A stretch of 40,263 nt of DNA from Snowella sp. (lineage in GTDB: Bacteria; Cyanobacteriota; Cyanobacteriia; Cyanobacteriales; Microcystaceae): NCBI GenBank assembly GCA_003249095.1, contig QBMS01000024.1, positions 1 through 40,263 on the forward strand, given 5' to 3'. A model generated the notes under the pieces. It had not been told where the DNA came from. It was given only the letters and a program-made list of their open reading frames with translations, and searched no databases. This document shows positions 1 through 7,685 of the stretch, in pieces (the first letter of the stretch is position 1; each line of letters starts with the position of its first letter). Position numbers and translations under genes: made by a program.

Positions 1-147
1 GATGGGGGCGATCGCCACAGGTTCGGAAGGAGTCGGTTTATTTGAAGACCAATAGGCGAGGGCAAGGGGGACAGAAGTGACGGAGACGAGGGGAATCATC
101 CACATTCCCACCTGGCTGAACAATTGTTTAACGGAATTTTTTTTCAT
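1..147 (-). CDS. Partial exported or membrane-anchored protein (N-terminus only)
   Basis: The frame opens with ATG at 147 and runs off the left edge without a stop, giving 49 residues. The N-terminus has the lysines MKKNSVK and then a hydrophobic stretch of roughly residues 14-32 (WMIPLVSVTSVPLALAYW). This looks like a signal peptide or single membrane anchor. A Pro/Ser-rich stretch follows and reads into the window edge. It is divergent from the DUF3119 gene, with about 209 bp between the starts. The family cannot be named from this fragment, and the anchor could be either cleaved or retained. Confidence 0.55.
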   Translation of the reverse strand, partial: MKKNSVKQLFSQVGMWMIPLVSVTSVPLALAYWSSNKPTPSEPVAIAPI

Positions 148-356
148 TACGGGTTCTTATAAAGTTATAGAGAAATAGAACTAAATTTTTTTTAAACAAT
201 CTTCAATTATTTTATAGCGATCGCCAATTTTTCGTTAAATCAAGGCAAAATTTCCTCCTCCGATGGACTAGAATTCCCTTACGGTTAGCGGCCCTCGTAT
301 AGTATAGATAAAATAAAGACACGATTGATGATTACTTTAGCCGCACGGGTTACACC

Positions 357-749
357 ATGACCACCACTCCTACGACTCCGATTAGCAACTCCGTTGTCGA
401 ACTGTCTCCTAGTTATACCATTCCCCTGGTTTTAGTCGGAATGGCGATCGCGCTACTTTTGGTTCAACCCTGGGCGAGTTTACCCATTGGGTTATTCGGT
501 TTGTTTTTGATGTTTCAGACCGTGACCCTGCGCCTGCAATTTACCGAAACCGATTTAGATGTTTACCGTTCTGGTCAGTTAATTCGTCGTTTTCCCTATG
601 CTGAATGGCAAAATTGGCGAATTTTTTGGGAACCCGTCCCCATTTTATTTTATTTTAAAGAAGTAAAGAGCATTCATTTTTTACCGATTATCTTTAGCCC
701 TAAAACGCTCAAAGCCTGTTTAGAAAAACATTGTCCCTACGTTCCTTAA
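357..749 (+). CDS. DUF3119-family membrane protein
   Basis: A 130-residue protein with two adjacent hydrophobic segments (about residues 20-38 and 42-58). A soluble C-terminal part follows, rich in aromatic residues (WQNWRIFWEPVPILFYFKE). Size and sequence character match the DUF3119 family, which is conserved in cyanobacteria and plastid-bearing eukaryotes and has no established function. The ATG at 357 is the first in frame, and I see no strong Shine-Dalgarno sequence. The stop is 28 nt before the DUF3086 gene, so the two are probably co-transcribed. This pairing is familiar in cyanobacteria. The family assignment is by recognition; function is unknown. Confidence 0.75.
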   Translation: MTTTPTTPISNSVVELSPSYTIPLVLVGMAIALLLVQPWASLPIGLFGLFLMFQTVTLRLQFTETDLDVYRSGQLIRRFPYAEWQNWRIFWEPVPILFYFKEVKSIHFLPIIFSPKTLKACLEKHCPYVP

Positions 750-777
750 AATTGCTTAAATCATTTATTTAATATTA

Positions 778-1977
778 ATGAATTCAGAAATCCCGTTAAA
801 TCCCAATCCTGAGCAGACTGACGAATCGACGCTCAAAATTCCGATGGAAGCGATCGCGGAATCCATCACCGATGTGGAATTCAGTGAAATGCTGGATATT
901 CCCGCTCAGGAAGAATCTCCCGTTCCCTTGGAATTGACCCTAACTGCCTTTTCGACCACAGAAGCCGCGATCATCAGTATTGAACCTGAAAATGAGCCTG
1001 AAATTAATACTGAGATTGTGGATTTAGAACAGCAAAAAGCAAGTTTAAAAAAAGAAATCCAGGCGTTGAAAGCCGAAAAAGAGCAACTTCTCAGCGAAAA
1101 AACCGTTGAAGTCCAAACCACCATCGAAAAACTGTTGAAAGAAGGATTACGGGATCTAGAACAGCGCAAACAGTCTTTAGAAGTGACCGTTGAACAATTA
1201 GAGCGTCGTCAGGAAAAAATTCGTCAGGAAATGCGGACAACCTTTGCAGGGGTTTCCCAGGATTTGGCCATACGAGTGCAGGGTTTTAAGGATTATTTAG
1301 TCGGTAGTTTACAGGATTTAGTCTCGGCGGCGGATCAATTAGAGTTAGGAAATTCCGATTCATGGAATGATTCAAAAGAGCAAGTCGCTCCCATTCCCAT
1401 CAATGTACCCAGTAATGCCAAACCCAATTTTGCTGAACAAAGCTTTGAGGAACAACGCCGACAAATCCAGCGAATTTTAGAACAATATCGCACTCGTCCC
1501 GATTATTATGGCCCGCCCTGGCAATTGCGCCGTACCTTTGAGCCGATCCATGCCGAACGGGTGCAAAACTGGTTTTTTGGCCAGGGGGGACGGGGCGTGG
1601 TGCTCACAATGGGCAGTCGTTTACAAAATATTCTGGTGGGTTCATCGATTATTGCGATAATCCATTCTCTGTACGGCGATCGCAGTCGGGCGTTGATTTT
1701 AGCGAATACTCCCGAAAGATTAGGCGAATGGCGCAGGGGATTACAGGATTGTTTAGGCATTTCTCGCGCTGACTTTGGCCCAGAACGGGGAGTCGTTTTA
1801 TTTGAATCTCCCGAAGCCTTAATCCAAAAAGCAGAACGGTTAGTGGAAGATAAACAATTACCGCTTGTGATCATTGATGAAGCCGAAGATCAGGTGAATT
1901 TAGCTCTCTTGCAGTTCCCCCTTTGGCTCGCCTTTGCTCCCGATCCCCAGAAACCTTCTAGTAATTATTATTCTTAA
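778..1977 (+). CDS. DUF3086 domain protein with coiled coil
   Basis: A 399-residue protein. The first ~85 residues are acidic and low-complexity. Residues ~85-155 form a strong predicted coiled coil (repeated LEQ/KKE/LKAEKEQL heptad-like pattern), and residues ~225-390 form a globular C-terminal domain containing FGQGGRG and a hydrophobic-strand pattern ending in LVIIDEAED. The C-terminal part matches what I know as the cyanobacterial DUF3086 domain. LVIIDEAED resembles a Walker B strand, but no convincing Walker A motif is visible, so I do not call it an NTPase. It follows the DUF3119 gene by 28 nt. Its role is unknown; coiled coil plus soluble domain suggests a scaffold or partner of the small membrane protein. 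Confidence 0.75.
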   Translation: MNSEIPLNPNPEQTDESTLKIPMEAIAESITDVEFSEMLDIPAQEESPVPLELTLTAFSTTEAAIISIEPENEPEINTEIVDLEQQKASLKKEIQALKAEKEQLLSEKTVEVQTTIEKLLKEGLRDLEQRKQSLEVTVEQLERRQEKIRQEMRTTFAGVSQDLAIRVQGFKDYLVGSLQDLVSAADQLELGNSDSWNDSKEQVAPIPINVPSNAKPNFAEQSFEEQRRQIQRILEQYRTRPDYYGPPWQLRRTFEPIHAERVQNWFFGQGGRGVVLTMGSRLQNILVGSSIIAIIHSLYGDRSRALILANTPERLGEWRRGLQDCLGISRADFGPERGVVLFESPEALIQKAERLVEDKQLPLVIIDEAEDQVNLALLQFPLWLAFAPDPQKPSSNYYS

Positions 1978-1995
1978 TTAATAATTTACAGTTTT

Positions 1996-2071
1996 CGTAG
2001 GGACATAATATATTATGTCCTTTCCCATTAGTAAAAAGATTGTTTGAGGGCGATCGCAATTCGCCCCTACG
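1996..2071. repeat. Palindromic intergenic repeat, MITE-like
   Basis: The spacer between the DUF3086 gene and plsY contains a perfect 20-nt palindrome, GGACATAATATATTATGTCC (2001-2020). It also has a second hairpin, GGGCG/CGCCC (2048-2052 with 2062-2066), around a HIP1 octamer. The whole block is bounded by the short inverted repeat CGTAGGG (1996-2002) and CCCTACG (2065-2071). Nested hairpins with inverted tips are typical of small dispersed cyanobacterial repeats. Only one copy is visible in this window, so mobility is inferred. It could also serve as a terminator for the upstream pair. Confidence 0.45.
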
Positions 2072-2119
2072 ACAAAACGATATAGATAGACTTTATTTAT
2101 TTTTTAAGTTTAATGACCT

Positions 2120-2797
2120 ATGTTTATTTCCTTTAGCCTGACTTTTTTGATAGTGTTTTTCGCCTATTTATTGGGTTCGATTCCGACGGGATATTTAGCA
2201 GGCAAATGGTTAAAAGGCATCGATATTCGAGAAGTCGGTTCGGGTTCAACAGGTGCAACCAATGTTTTAAGGAATTTGGGGAAACCTGCCGCGATCGCCG
2301 TTTTGGGTATTGATGTCTTAAAAGGAATGGCCGCTGTCGGTTTAGTTAGGGGATTTTATGAACTTGCTTCGACTGAGCTAATCCCTAGCGAGTGGAAATA
2401 TTGGTTGATATTTTTCACGGGAATTGCCGCAATTTTAGGTCATAGTAAATCGATTTTTCTAAATTTTACGGGCGGAAAATCCGTTGCCACCAGTCTAGGG
2501 GTTTTAACGGTGATGAATCCCCTCGTGGCATTAGGAGCATTCGGCAGTTTTTTAGTTATGCTAGGAATCTCTCGCATTGTTTCTCTCAGTTCGATTACAG
2601 CCGCGATCGCGGTGACTATCTTAATGATTGCCCTAAATCAGCCTCTTCCCTACCTTATCTTTGGGATTCTTGGCGGAATTTATGTGATTGCGCGTCATTC
2701 TGGGAATATCCAACGTCTATTGGCAGGAAGCGAACCCAAACTTGGTCAAAAATCGCCTGAAACTCTCGAAACCGAATCAACTTTGCCAAATACTTGA
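2120..2797 (+). CDS. plsY: Glycerol-3-phosphate acyltransferase PlsY
   Basis: A 225-residue polytopic inner-membrane enzyme that transfers an acyl group from acyl-phosphate to glycerol-3-phosphate, the first acylation step of phospholipid and glycolipid synthesis. Family motifs are clear: LLGSIPTGYLAGKW near the N-terminus, REVGSGSTGATNVLRNLGK (about residues 37-55, the glycine-rich substrate loop), and GHSKSIFLNFTGGKSVATSLG (about 111-131). Several hydrophobic helices separate these loops. The hydrophilic C-terminal ~25 residues are an ordinary variable tail. Length is slightly above the ~200 residues typical of the family. It is preceded by the palindromic repeat spacer, so probably has its own promoter. 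Confidence 0.93.
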   Translation: MFISFSLTFLIVFFAYLLGSIPTGYLAGKWLKGIDIREVGSGSTGATNVLRNLGKPAAIAVLGIDVLKGMAAVGLVRGFYELASTELIPSEWKYWLIFFTGIAAILGHSKSIFLNFTGGKSVATSLGVLTVMNPLVALGAFGSFLVMLGISRIVSLSSITAAIAVTILMIALNQPLPYLIFGILGGIYVIARHSGNIQRLLAGSEPKLGQKSPETLETESTLPNT

Positions 2798-2906
2798 AAT
2801 AACGCTAATTCTAAAAAGACCGTCAATTAATTAGCTCTTTCACAAACCCAAAATCCCAAATTATATTAAGATACACTTACTTTCTAAAGAATTGAGGAAA
2901 AACCTT

Positions 2907-2999
2907 ATGTTTAAGAAATGGACAGTTGACGATTGGATGAATCATATTCTGCTGACAGGAACCCTTCTAGGATTAGCTTATATCTGGTTTGGACACTAA
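2907..2999 (+). CDS. Small single-pass membrane protein, 30 residues, unassigned
   Basis: ATG at 2907 opens a 30-residue frame ending in TAA at 2997-2999. GAGG lies about 10 nt upstream, a reasonable ribosome binding site. The protein begins MFKKWTVDDWMNH, an amphipathic, tryptophan-rich head. One hydrophobic helix (ILLTGTLLGLAYIWFG) and a terminal His follow. This charged/Trp head plus one helix resembles small subunits of thylakoid complexes (Pet, Psb, Ndh small subunits), but I cannot match it to a named one. It lies between plsY and another small membrane protein gene. The clean RBS, Trp content and hydrophobic pattern argue for a real gene. Confidence 0.55.
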   Translation: MFKKWTVDDWMNHILLTGTLLGLAYIWFGH

Positions 3000-3066
3000 T
3001 TTTAAAGCGTTCGTCTCCAGTTTCAAGCCAATACAAATATTATCAATAAATTTAATAAATACACTT

Positions 3067-3318
3067 ATGAATTTTAAGTTAGTCTTTGCCAGTGGTATTA
3101 TTTCTTCTCTAATTGGGGCAATGATTGGCTACGGCGTGGGTCAAATCGCCCTAACTCGTAATATTAGCCAAATTCGTTCCATTCATAGTACCTATTATCA
3201 AAATTTATATGGTCGTAATTTTATCTGGATTGGGGCAGGAGCCTTCTTGGTGATGGGGATGGGACAAGAATGCCTCAGACAACTCAAGCAAGAGCAAGAC
3301 CAAAATCATGAGCGATAA
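3067..3318 (+). CDS. Small two-helix membrane protein, unknown function
   Basis: An 83-residue protein when started at ATG 3067. An in-frame TTG start at 2989 would overlap the end of the 30-residue gene and add a non-hydrophobic extension, so I prefer the ATG. Residues ~4-24 form a glycine-rich hydrophobic helix (FASGIISSLIGAMIGYGVG), and a second helix, WIGAGAFLVMGMG, lies at ~51-66. The tail is charged (RQLKQEQDQNHER). The spaced glycines in both helices suggest close helix packing or oligomerisation. It lies 67 nt downstream of the 30-residue gene on the same strand and may share its transcript. I do not recognise the family. Confidence 0.55.
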   Translation: MNFKLVFASGIISSLIGAMIGYGVGQIALTRNISQIRSIHSTYYQNLYGRNFIWIGAGAFLVMGMGQECLRQLKQEQDQNHER

Positions 3319-3385
3319 AAATTTTTCGTGTGACAATCAAAATAAATATCATGAACAATTAATATCTAGAAAAACGTAAAATTGA

Positions 3386-4093
3386 TTATTGTGCCTCTAA
3401 TTTTTTCATATTAGGTTGCCACCAGTCATACCACTGACTCCAAATGGTTTCTAAGGTTTGATATTTTTCGGCTAATAAAGCTTCATCAACATTGACAGGA
3501 ATCGGAATCGAAATCGCAGTCCATAAACAATGGGCATCAACTAAATCATTGAGTCCAGCGAACCATCCGAGAGTTCTGGGAAAACTGAAGCCGTGTTCAT
3601 ATTTATTTTTTGTAAATTGCTCCGACGTTGCGGTACTTTTACCGACGGGGTTAATACAAGCACTGAGATAAGCTCGGTTATTGTAGGACGTTAACGCATA
3701 AAAACCAGTACGGTATTGTTCTTTAATCGTTAATACGGTGGAAGCGGGAGGGGCAATGCCATGAATCATCATGAGTCGGGCAATATTTCCTTCCGCATAA
3801 TTCTCATAATGAACTTGAATATCGACGGTGTTGTTATCTTGATTGCGATACTGATAAAGATGGCCAACCGCTTTTCCTTCTGATGCTTCAATAGACTTAC
3901 TGTTGACTAATTGCCAATCAGAAAGGGGGATCTTCGCCGGAAACTGAATCGCTTTAGCGGTGGTAGCGGCTATTTTATTTTTGTCCACCGTCGGCATCAG
4001 TAAAGCTCTGCCCGTTTCTACCAATATTCCCGCCAACAACAAGGCACAGACACCGATTCTGATGGTTTGCCAACGCTTAGTGGTTAAGGTCAT
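3386..4093 (-). CDS. Cyanoexosortase A system-associated (EpsI-like) protein
   Basis: A 235-residue protein starting at ATG 4093, preceded on its strand by AAGGA at good spacing. A longer reading would run back into the exosortase gene and is unlikely. An N-terminal membrane anchor (about residues 11-30, IRIGVCALLLAGILVETGRAL) precedes a periplasmic domain with IPLSDWQLVNS, the exchange pattern VDIQVHYENYAEGN, and the late segment HCLWTAISIPI. This fits the EpsI-like proteins encoded beside exosortases. The start lies 2 nt after the exosortase stop, so translation is probably coupled. The family role is support of exosortase-dependent sorting of PEP-CTERM-type proteins; the exact biochemical role is not established. 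Confidence 0.78.
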   Translation of the reverse strand: MTLTTKRWQTIRIGVCALLLAGILVETGRALLMPTVDKNKIAATTAKAIQFPAKIPLSDWQLVNSKSIEASEGKAVGHLYQYRNQDNNTVDIQVHYENYAEGNIARLMMIHGIAPPASTVLTIKEQYRTGFYALTSYNNRAYLSACINPVGKSTATSEQFTKNKYEHGFSFPRTLGWFAGLNDLVDAHCLWTAISIPIPVNVDEALLAEKYQTLETIWSQWYDWWQPNMKKLEAQ

Positions 4094-4095
4094 GG

Positions 4096-4941
4096 TTATT
4101 TTCCTTTTTCCATTGCCGATGAAGGATTTAGATGACGAACATAGACGAACCAACAAAATATTCCGAACATGAATACAGAAACAATGGCGAATGATAAGCT
4201 GCCATCGTCACTATGCCAGTATTCAAAGGCCTTGGGCTGCTGAACATCGACGAAAAATGCTAGTAATGCAACCCGAAACGCATTGACCATAAAACCGAGG
4301 GCAACGGCGATCGCAATACAAATCACTTTTTGCCAATGACTAATGGAAATTAAGAAAAAGAAAAGTATCGCAATACAGAGCATTAAAACAATACTTTCGA
4401 CTCCAGAGCAGGCACCATAAACTTCTACTCGTCCCGTCGGAAGGGCAATAACAACTCCCTGACGAACCACATCAAACCCCACGAACCACAGCATAAACGC
4501 TGATACTTTAGCGGTCAGTAGCGGTAAATCAAATGCATTGAGAGCAATCGTCACCAGTCGTAAAAATAAGAGTAAACTTAATAGAATTATTTCTTTCCCA
4601 TAGCTCTTTAAAGACTTAAATCCAGAGGCAATTAAAATCACTCCCACTCCAGCAATCAAGGGAAATAGACGCAAGGAAGAATCCGTCGTGGTCAGATTTC
4701 TAACAATCGTTAATACCACTAAAATCATTCCCACAAAAGTCGAGGCCGTATCACTCTCTAGGATTAGTTTTTTTCGCCTATCCCAGAGCAACGAACCAAT
4801 AGTCAACCAGATAAGAGTTGCTGTGCTAAATAAATTTTCGTTCTGGGATTTATCAATTAGGGTCAAATGCAGTACAACCAGACCGCAACTGAGGGCGACC
4901 AGCCAATATTCAATTTTCTGCAATGATTTTGTCCAGTCCAT
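4096..4941 (-). CDS. Cyanoexosortase A
   Basis: A 281-residue polytopic membrane protein from ATG 4941. GAGGAG sits close upstream of this ATG, which favours it over a TTG start at 5052. It has about eight hydrophobic helices. The exosortase/archaeosortase catalytic triad is visible: Cys178 in VYGACSGVES, Arg223 in MVNAFRVALL and His243 in YWHSDDGS. Exosortases are proposed transpeptidases that process C-terminal PEP-CTERM-like sorting signals at the cytoplasmic membrane. The downstream EpsI-like gene supports the cyanoexosortase A subtype. No obvious PEP-CTERM substrate is encoded in this window, so the targets must lie elsewhere. Confidence 0.85.
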   Translation of the reverse strand: MDWTKSLQKIEYWLVALSCGLVVLHLTLIDKSQNENLFSTATLIWLTIGSLLWDRRKKLILESDTASTFVGMILVVLTIVRNLTTTDSSLRLFPLIAGVGVILIASGFKSLKSYGKEIILLSLLLFLRLVTIALNAFDLPLLTAKVSAFMLWFVGFDVVRQGVVIALPTGRVEVYGACSGVESIVLMLCIAILFFFLISISHWQKVICIAIAVALGFMVNAFRVALLAFFVDVQQPKAFEYWHSDDGSLSFAIVSVFMFGIFCWFVYVRHLNPSSAMEKGK

Positions 4942-5269
4942 TTCTCCTCGTTTATTTTCAATCGGAAAGTTTACAAAAAGATTGGTTTTCAATACTAAAA
5001 CGTAATTGACTAACCCTAGTTGCGATCGCAAGACGGCAATGCGCGATCGCAAAAAATATTATTAGGTTCCTATTCTAATCGACAAATCCCCAAAATATAG
5101 ATTATCACCTGAATCAAAGCTAGTTGAATCCTGATAAGTGACCCAAGATAGAAAAATAGCCGTCGAAGAACTTCTAGGGATTTTGTCACCACCTCAATTT
5201 TAAAAAAATCCGAAAAAAAGAATATCCTCTGCCCCATCTGCTAGACTGGGAAAGTTGTATAAAATCGCA
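4942..5269. other. Divergent spacer between cyanoexosortase and rpsB
   Basis: This AT-rich stretch lies between the divergent exosortase and rpsB genes. I see no gene in it. It contains HIP1 octamers near its left end and should hold the promoters for both directions. No single promoter stands out strongly enough to place. Confidence 0.4.
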
Positions 5270-5335
5270 CATTCAGGCTTTCGGGTGTTTCTGACACGGA
5301 AATCCACCTGAATGGAGGCTAAACCCGAATAGGAG
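5270..5335 (+). promoter_or_regulatory. Structured rpsB 5' leader, possible S2 autoregulatory element with pseudoknot
   Basis: Immediately before rpsB, CATTCAGG (5270-5277) pairs perfectly with CCTGAATG (5307-5314). Inside, TTTC (5279-5282) pairs with GAAA (5299-5302), and GTGT (5285-5288) with ACAC (5294-5297). In addition TTCGGGT (5280-5286) is perfectly complementary to ACCCGAA (5323-5329), which lies just upstream of the Shine-Dalgarno AGGAG (5331-5335). That pairing could form a pseudoknot or compete with the inner hairpin and so control ribosome access. S2 autoregulates rpsB-tsf through a structured leader in E. coli; by analogy this is a candidate S2-responsive leader. The pairings are seen; the regulation is inferred. 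Confidence 0.5.
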
Positions 5336-5344
5336 ACAATTAAT

Positions 5345-6148
5345 ATGGCCGTCGTTTCTCTCGCTGAATTGTTGGAGTCAGGAGTTCACTTTGGGCATCA
5401 AACCCGACGTTGGAACCCCCGCATGGCTCCCTACATTTACACTGCCCGTAATGGGGTACATATCATTGACTTGGTACAAACCGCCCAGTTGATCGAAGAT
5501 GCCTACGATTACGTCCGCAAATCCTCCGAACAAGGTAAACGTTTTCTCTTTATCGGAACCAAACGCCAAGCCTCTGGCATTATTGCCCAGGAAGCCCATC
5601 GTTGTGGTGCTAACTTTGTTAACCAACGCTGGTTAGGGGGAATGCTCACCAATTGGGAAACCATCCGCAATCGGGTAGAACGCCTCAAAGAGTTAGAAAA
5701 CCTAGAAAATAGTGGCGCGCTCGATCGCCGTCCCAAAAAAGAAGCTTCGGTTCTTCGTCGGGAACTGGGTAAACTGCAAAAATATCTCGGTGGGATTAAA
5801 ACCATGCGAAAAATTCCTGATGTGGTCGTCATTGTCGATCAACGTCGGGAATATAACGCTATTCAAGAATGCCAAAAATTAGGGATTCCCATCATTTCTT
5901 TGTTAGACACCAACTGTGACCCCGATGCCGTTGATATCCCCATTCCCGCTAACGACGATGCTATTCGTTCGATTAAGCTAATTTTGGGTAAATTGGCCGA
6001 CGCTATCTACGAAGGTCGTCATGGTCAACTCGCTACCGATGAGGACTATGAAGAATTTGAAGATGAATTAAGCGATGAACAAGAGTTTGTAGATGGTGAT
6101 TTCAGTGATGAAGACATCGACGACTCTGACACCAGTGAAATTGCATAA
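5345..6148 (+). CDS. rpsB: 30S ribosomal protein S2
   Basis: A 267-residue S2 protein of the small ribosomal subunit. The start is fixed by AGGAG 9 nt upstream and by the family N-terminus ([24 protein letters not shown]). Conserved segments include [37 protein letters not shown] and [18 protein letters not shown]. From about residue 232 a strongly acidic tail follows ([17 protein letters not shown] and on), so the protein is somewhat longer than E. coli S2. Such tails are common in cyanobacterial S2, and I do not regard it as foreign. It is the first gene of the rpsB-tsf operon, behind a structured leader. Confidence 0.98.
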   Translation: MAVVSLAELLESGVHFGHQTRRWNPRMAPYIYTARNGVHIIDLVQTAQLIEDAYDYVRKSSEQGKRFLFIGTKRQASGIIAQEAHRCGANFVNQRWLGGMLTNWETIRNRVERLKELENLENSGALDRRPKKEASVLRRELGKLQKYLGGIKTMRKIPDVVVIVDQRREYNAIQECQKLGIPIISLLDTNCDPDAVDIPIPANDDAIRSIKLILGKLADAIYEGRHGQLATDEDYEEFEDELSDEQEFVDGDFSDEDIDDSDTSEIA

Positions 6149-6174
6149 TCTTTAGTGAGCTAAATTAGGATAGA

Positions 6175-6209
6175 AGTCTGTTAGGAAGAATACCTTTTCT
6201 TCCCAGACT
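6175..6209 (+). other. rpsB-tsf intercistronic hairpin
   Basis: The 115-nt gap between rpsB and tsf contains AGTCTG (6175-6180) paired with CAGACT (6204-6209), and within it GGAAGA (6184-6189) paired with TCTTCC (6198-6203). This gives 12 base pairs interrupted by a TTA bulge, with an 8-nt loop. No long T-run follows directly, so it is unlikely to be a full intrinsic terminator. It may be a processing site, a 3' stabiliser of the rpsB message or a partial attenuator that sets S2 versus EF-Ts levels. Confidence 0.6.
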
Positions 6210-6263
6210 CCCTATCTCATGTCATCATGAAATATTAAGATCAGGACATTAGGAAAAATTAAA

Positions 6264-7007
6264 ATGGCAGAAATTTCGGCAAAACTGGTAAAAGAACTCC
6301 GTGACAAAACCGGCGCTGGCATGATGGACTGCAAAAAAGCGTTAGGTGAAAATGACGGAGATATCACTAAATCCATCGAGTGGCTTCGTCAAAAAGGAAT
6401 CTCTTCTGCTGAGAAAAAAGCAGGACGTACGGCCGCAGAAGGTCTCGTACACAGTTATATCCACTTCGGCGGACGCATTGGTGTCTTAGTTGAAGTCAAC
6501 TGTGAAACGGACTTTGTGGCACGGGGTGAAAAATTCAAGGAATTGGTCAACAATATTGCGATGCAGATTGCGGCCTGCCCTAATGTGGAATTTATTAAAG
6601 TAGAAGACATTCCTGCTAGTCTTGCGGCTAAAGAAAAAGAAATCGAAATGGGTCGCGATGATTTGGGGAATAAACCTGAAAATATCAAAGAAAAAATTGT
6701 CCAAGGTCGGATTGATAAACGACTCAAGGAACTTGCTTTGGTAGAGCAACCCTTCATTAAAGATCAAAACATTACGATCGAAGAGTTGGTTAAGCGCAGT
6801 ATTGCTGAATTGGGTGAAAATATCCAAATTCGTCGCTTTATTCGTTTTAATCTGGGTGAAGGGATCGAAAAAGAGTCCCTCAGCTTTGCAGAAGAAGTTG
6901 CCGCTCAAACAGGACAAAAAGCGGTTGCTGAAGCTCCTGCTGAAGAAGTAAAAGCGAAAGAAGTTGTTCCCGAAAAATCCGAAAAAGGCGGTAAGAAGAA
7001 AAAGTAA
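6264..7007 (+). CDS. tsf: Elongation factor Ts
   Basis: A 247-residue EF-Ts, the guanine nucleotide exchange factor for EF-Tu. The N-terminal UBA-like domain has [20 protein letters not shown], and the core follows with the signature [17 protein letters not shown]. The C-terminal ~30 residues are rich in Lys, Glu and Ala and end in a lysine run. One core dimerisation repeat is present, as in short cyanobacterial EF-Ts forms rather than the ~283-residue E. coli protein. The ATG at 6264 begins the family-typical [13 protein letters not shown]. It is second in the rpsB-tsf operon and is followed by a strong intrinsic terminator. Confidence 0.97.
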   Translation: MAEISAKLVKELRDKTGAGMMDCKKALGENDGDITKSIEWLRQKGISSAEKKAGRTAAEGLVHSYIHFGGRIGVLVEVNCETDFVARGEKFKELVNNIAMQIAACPNVEFIKVEDIPASLAAKEKEIEMGRDDLGNKPENIKEKIVQGRIDKRLKELALVEQPFIKDQNITIEELVKRSIAELGENIQIRRFIRFNLGEGIEKESLSFAEEVAAQTGQKAVAEAPAEEVKAKEVVPEKSEKGGKKKK

Positions 7008-7046
7008 CTAATCTAAAAAGATTATCAATCTTACCCCTACAAAAAG

Positions 7047-7087
7047 AGCAAAAGTTTAACGGTTTGTCGTTGCTTTTGCTTTTTTTT
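7047..7087 (+). terminator. Intrinsic terminator of rpsB-tsf
   Basis: AGCAAAAG (7047-7054) pairs with CTTTTGCT (7073-7080). Inner AACG (7058-7061) pairs with CGTT (7068-7071). A run of seven Ts follows (7081-7087). It sits 40 nt after the tsf stop and just before the convergent membrane-protein gene. Confidence 0.85.
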
Positions 7088-7099
7088 GCATCAATATTT

Positions 7100-7525
7100 T
7101 CAACTAAAGGGTTTGAGCCATTGTCGAGTCAGAGCAATGTCCAAACAGAAACGGGCGATCGCGAAACCAATTATTCCTTCCAATAAAACGATCGCTAAAA
7201 AAACACCATTATCTAACAGTGGATCGGTCATTTCCGCCAGTCCTCCCCCCCGTACCAGCCCAAAGGCGAGAATAGCTCCCTCCTTGAGGTGAGAATTGCT
7301 ATCCGTGCGAATAATGTAGCGATAGGTGACACCAAATAAAAAGCCACTCAACAAAGCGATCACCAATTTAATCAACGTTTCTTCGGCATTCAGACTAAAC
7401 GCCCGATTCACCAAAACCGATAAACCGTAGGTGATCCCAAAGGCTGTTCCCGCGATGCCACCCGCCTTAAGGGATTCGATCCGTTCTTTTAGCGTAATTT
7501 CCATTGACTCTGTGTTCTCAAACAT
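7100..7525 (-). CDS. Conserved four-helix membrane protein, unknown function
   Basis: A 141-residue protein from ATG 7525; another possible ATG lies at 7504. It has about four hydrophobic segments: [56 protein letters not shown] and [21 protein letters not shown]. The loops carry charged residues and Asn-Ala-Glu-Glu. The regular small-residue packing (Gly/Ala) and N-terminal Lys/Glu region look like a conserved cyanobacterial integral membrane protein, but I cannot name the family. It converges on the rpsB-tsf terminator, which may also serve it in reverse, and it is divergent from petN. Confidence 0.7.
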   Translation of the reverse strand: MFENTESMEITLKERIESLKAGGIAGTAFGITYGLSVLVNRAFSLNAEETLIKLVIALLSGFLFGVTYRYIIRTDSNSHLKEGAILAFGLVRGGGLAEMTDPLLDNGVFLAIVLLEGIIGFAIARFCLDIALTRQWLKPFS

Positions 7526-7593
7526 ACCCAAATAGACGTATCATAGTTTTGTTGTCGTTGAAAATTGTTAATCTTAACGTAAGGCAGTCAGCT

Positions 7594-7683
7594 ATGGATA
7601 TTTTGACATTAGGTTGGGTGAGCGTCTTGGCTTTATTTACCTGGTCTATTGCGATGGTCGTTTGGGGTCGTGACGGTTTCTAA
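7594..7683 (+). CDS. petN: Cytochrome b6f complex subunit PetN
   Basis: A 29-residue protein from ATG 7594 to TAA 7681-7683. Its sequence, starting [20 protein letters not shown] and ending VVWGRDGF, is the nearly invariant PetN, also called subunit VIII. It is a single-helix peripheral subunit of the cytochrome b6f complex in the thylakoid membrane and is needed for complex assembly or stability. The terminal Arg-Asp-Gly-Phe differs by one residue from the more usual Arg-Asn-Gly-Phe. A second tiny gene starts 2 nt after the stop. Confidence 0.96.
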   Translation: MDILTLGWVSVLALFTWSIAMVVWGRDGF

Positions 7684-7685
7684 CA

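Noticed and set aside
5378-5832. Long open frames antisense to rpsB, and similar ones opposite tsf, ndhB, pgm and spkB
   Set aside because: They lie inside strongly conserved genes, have biased compositions (many Ser/Arg/Leu) and no homologous features, so they are shadows of the true frame.
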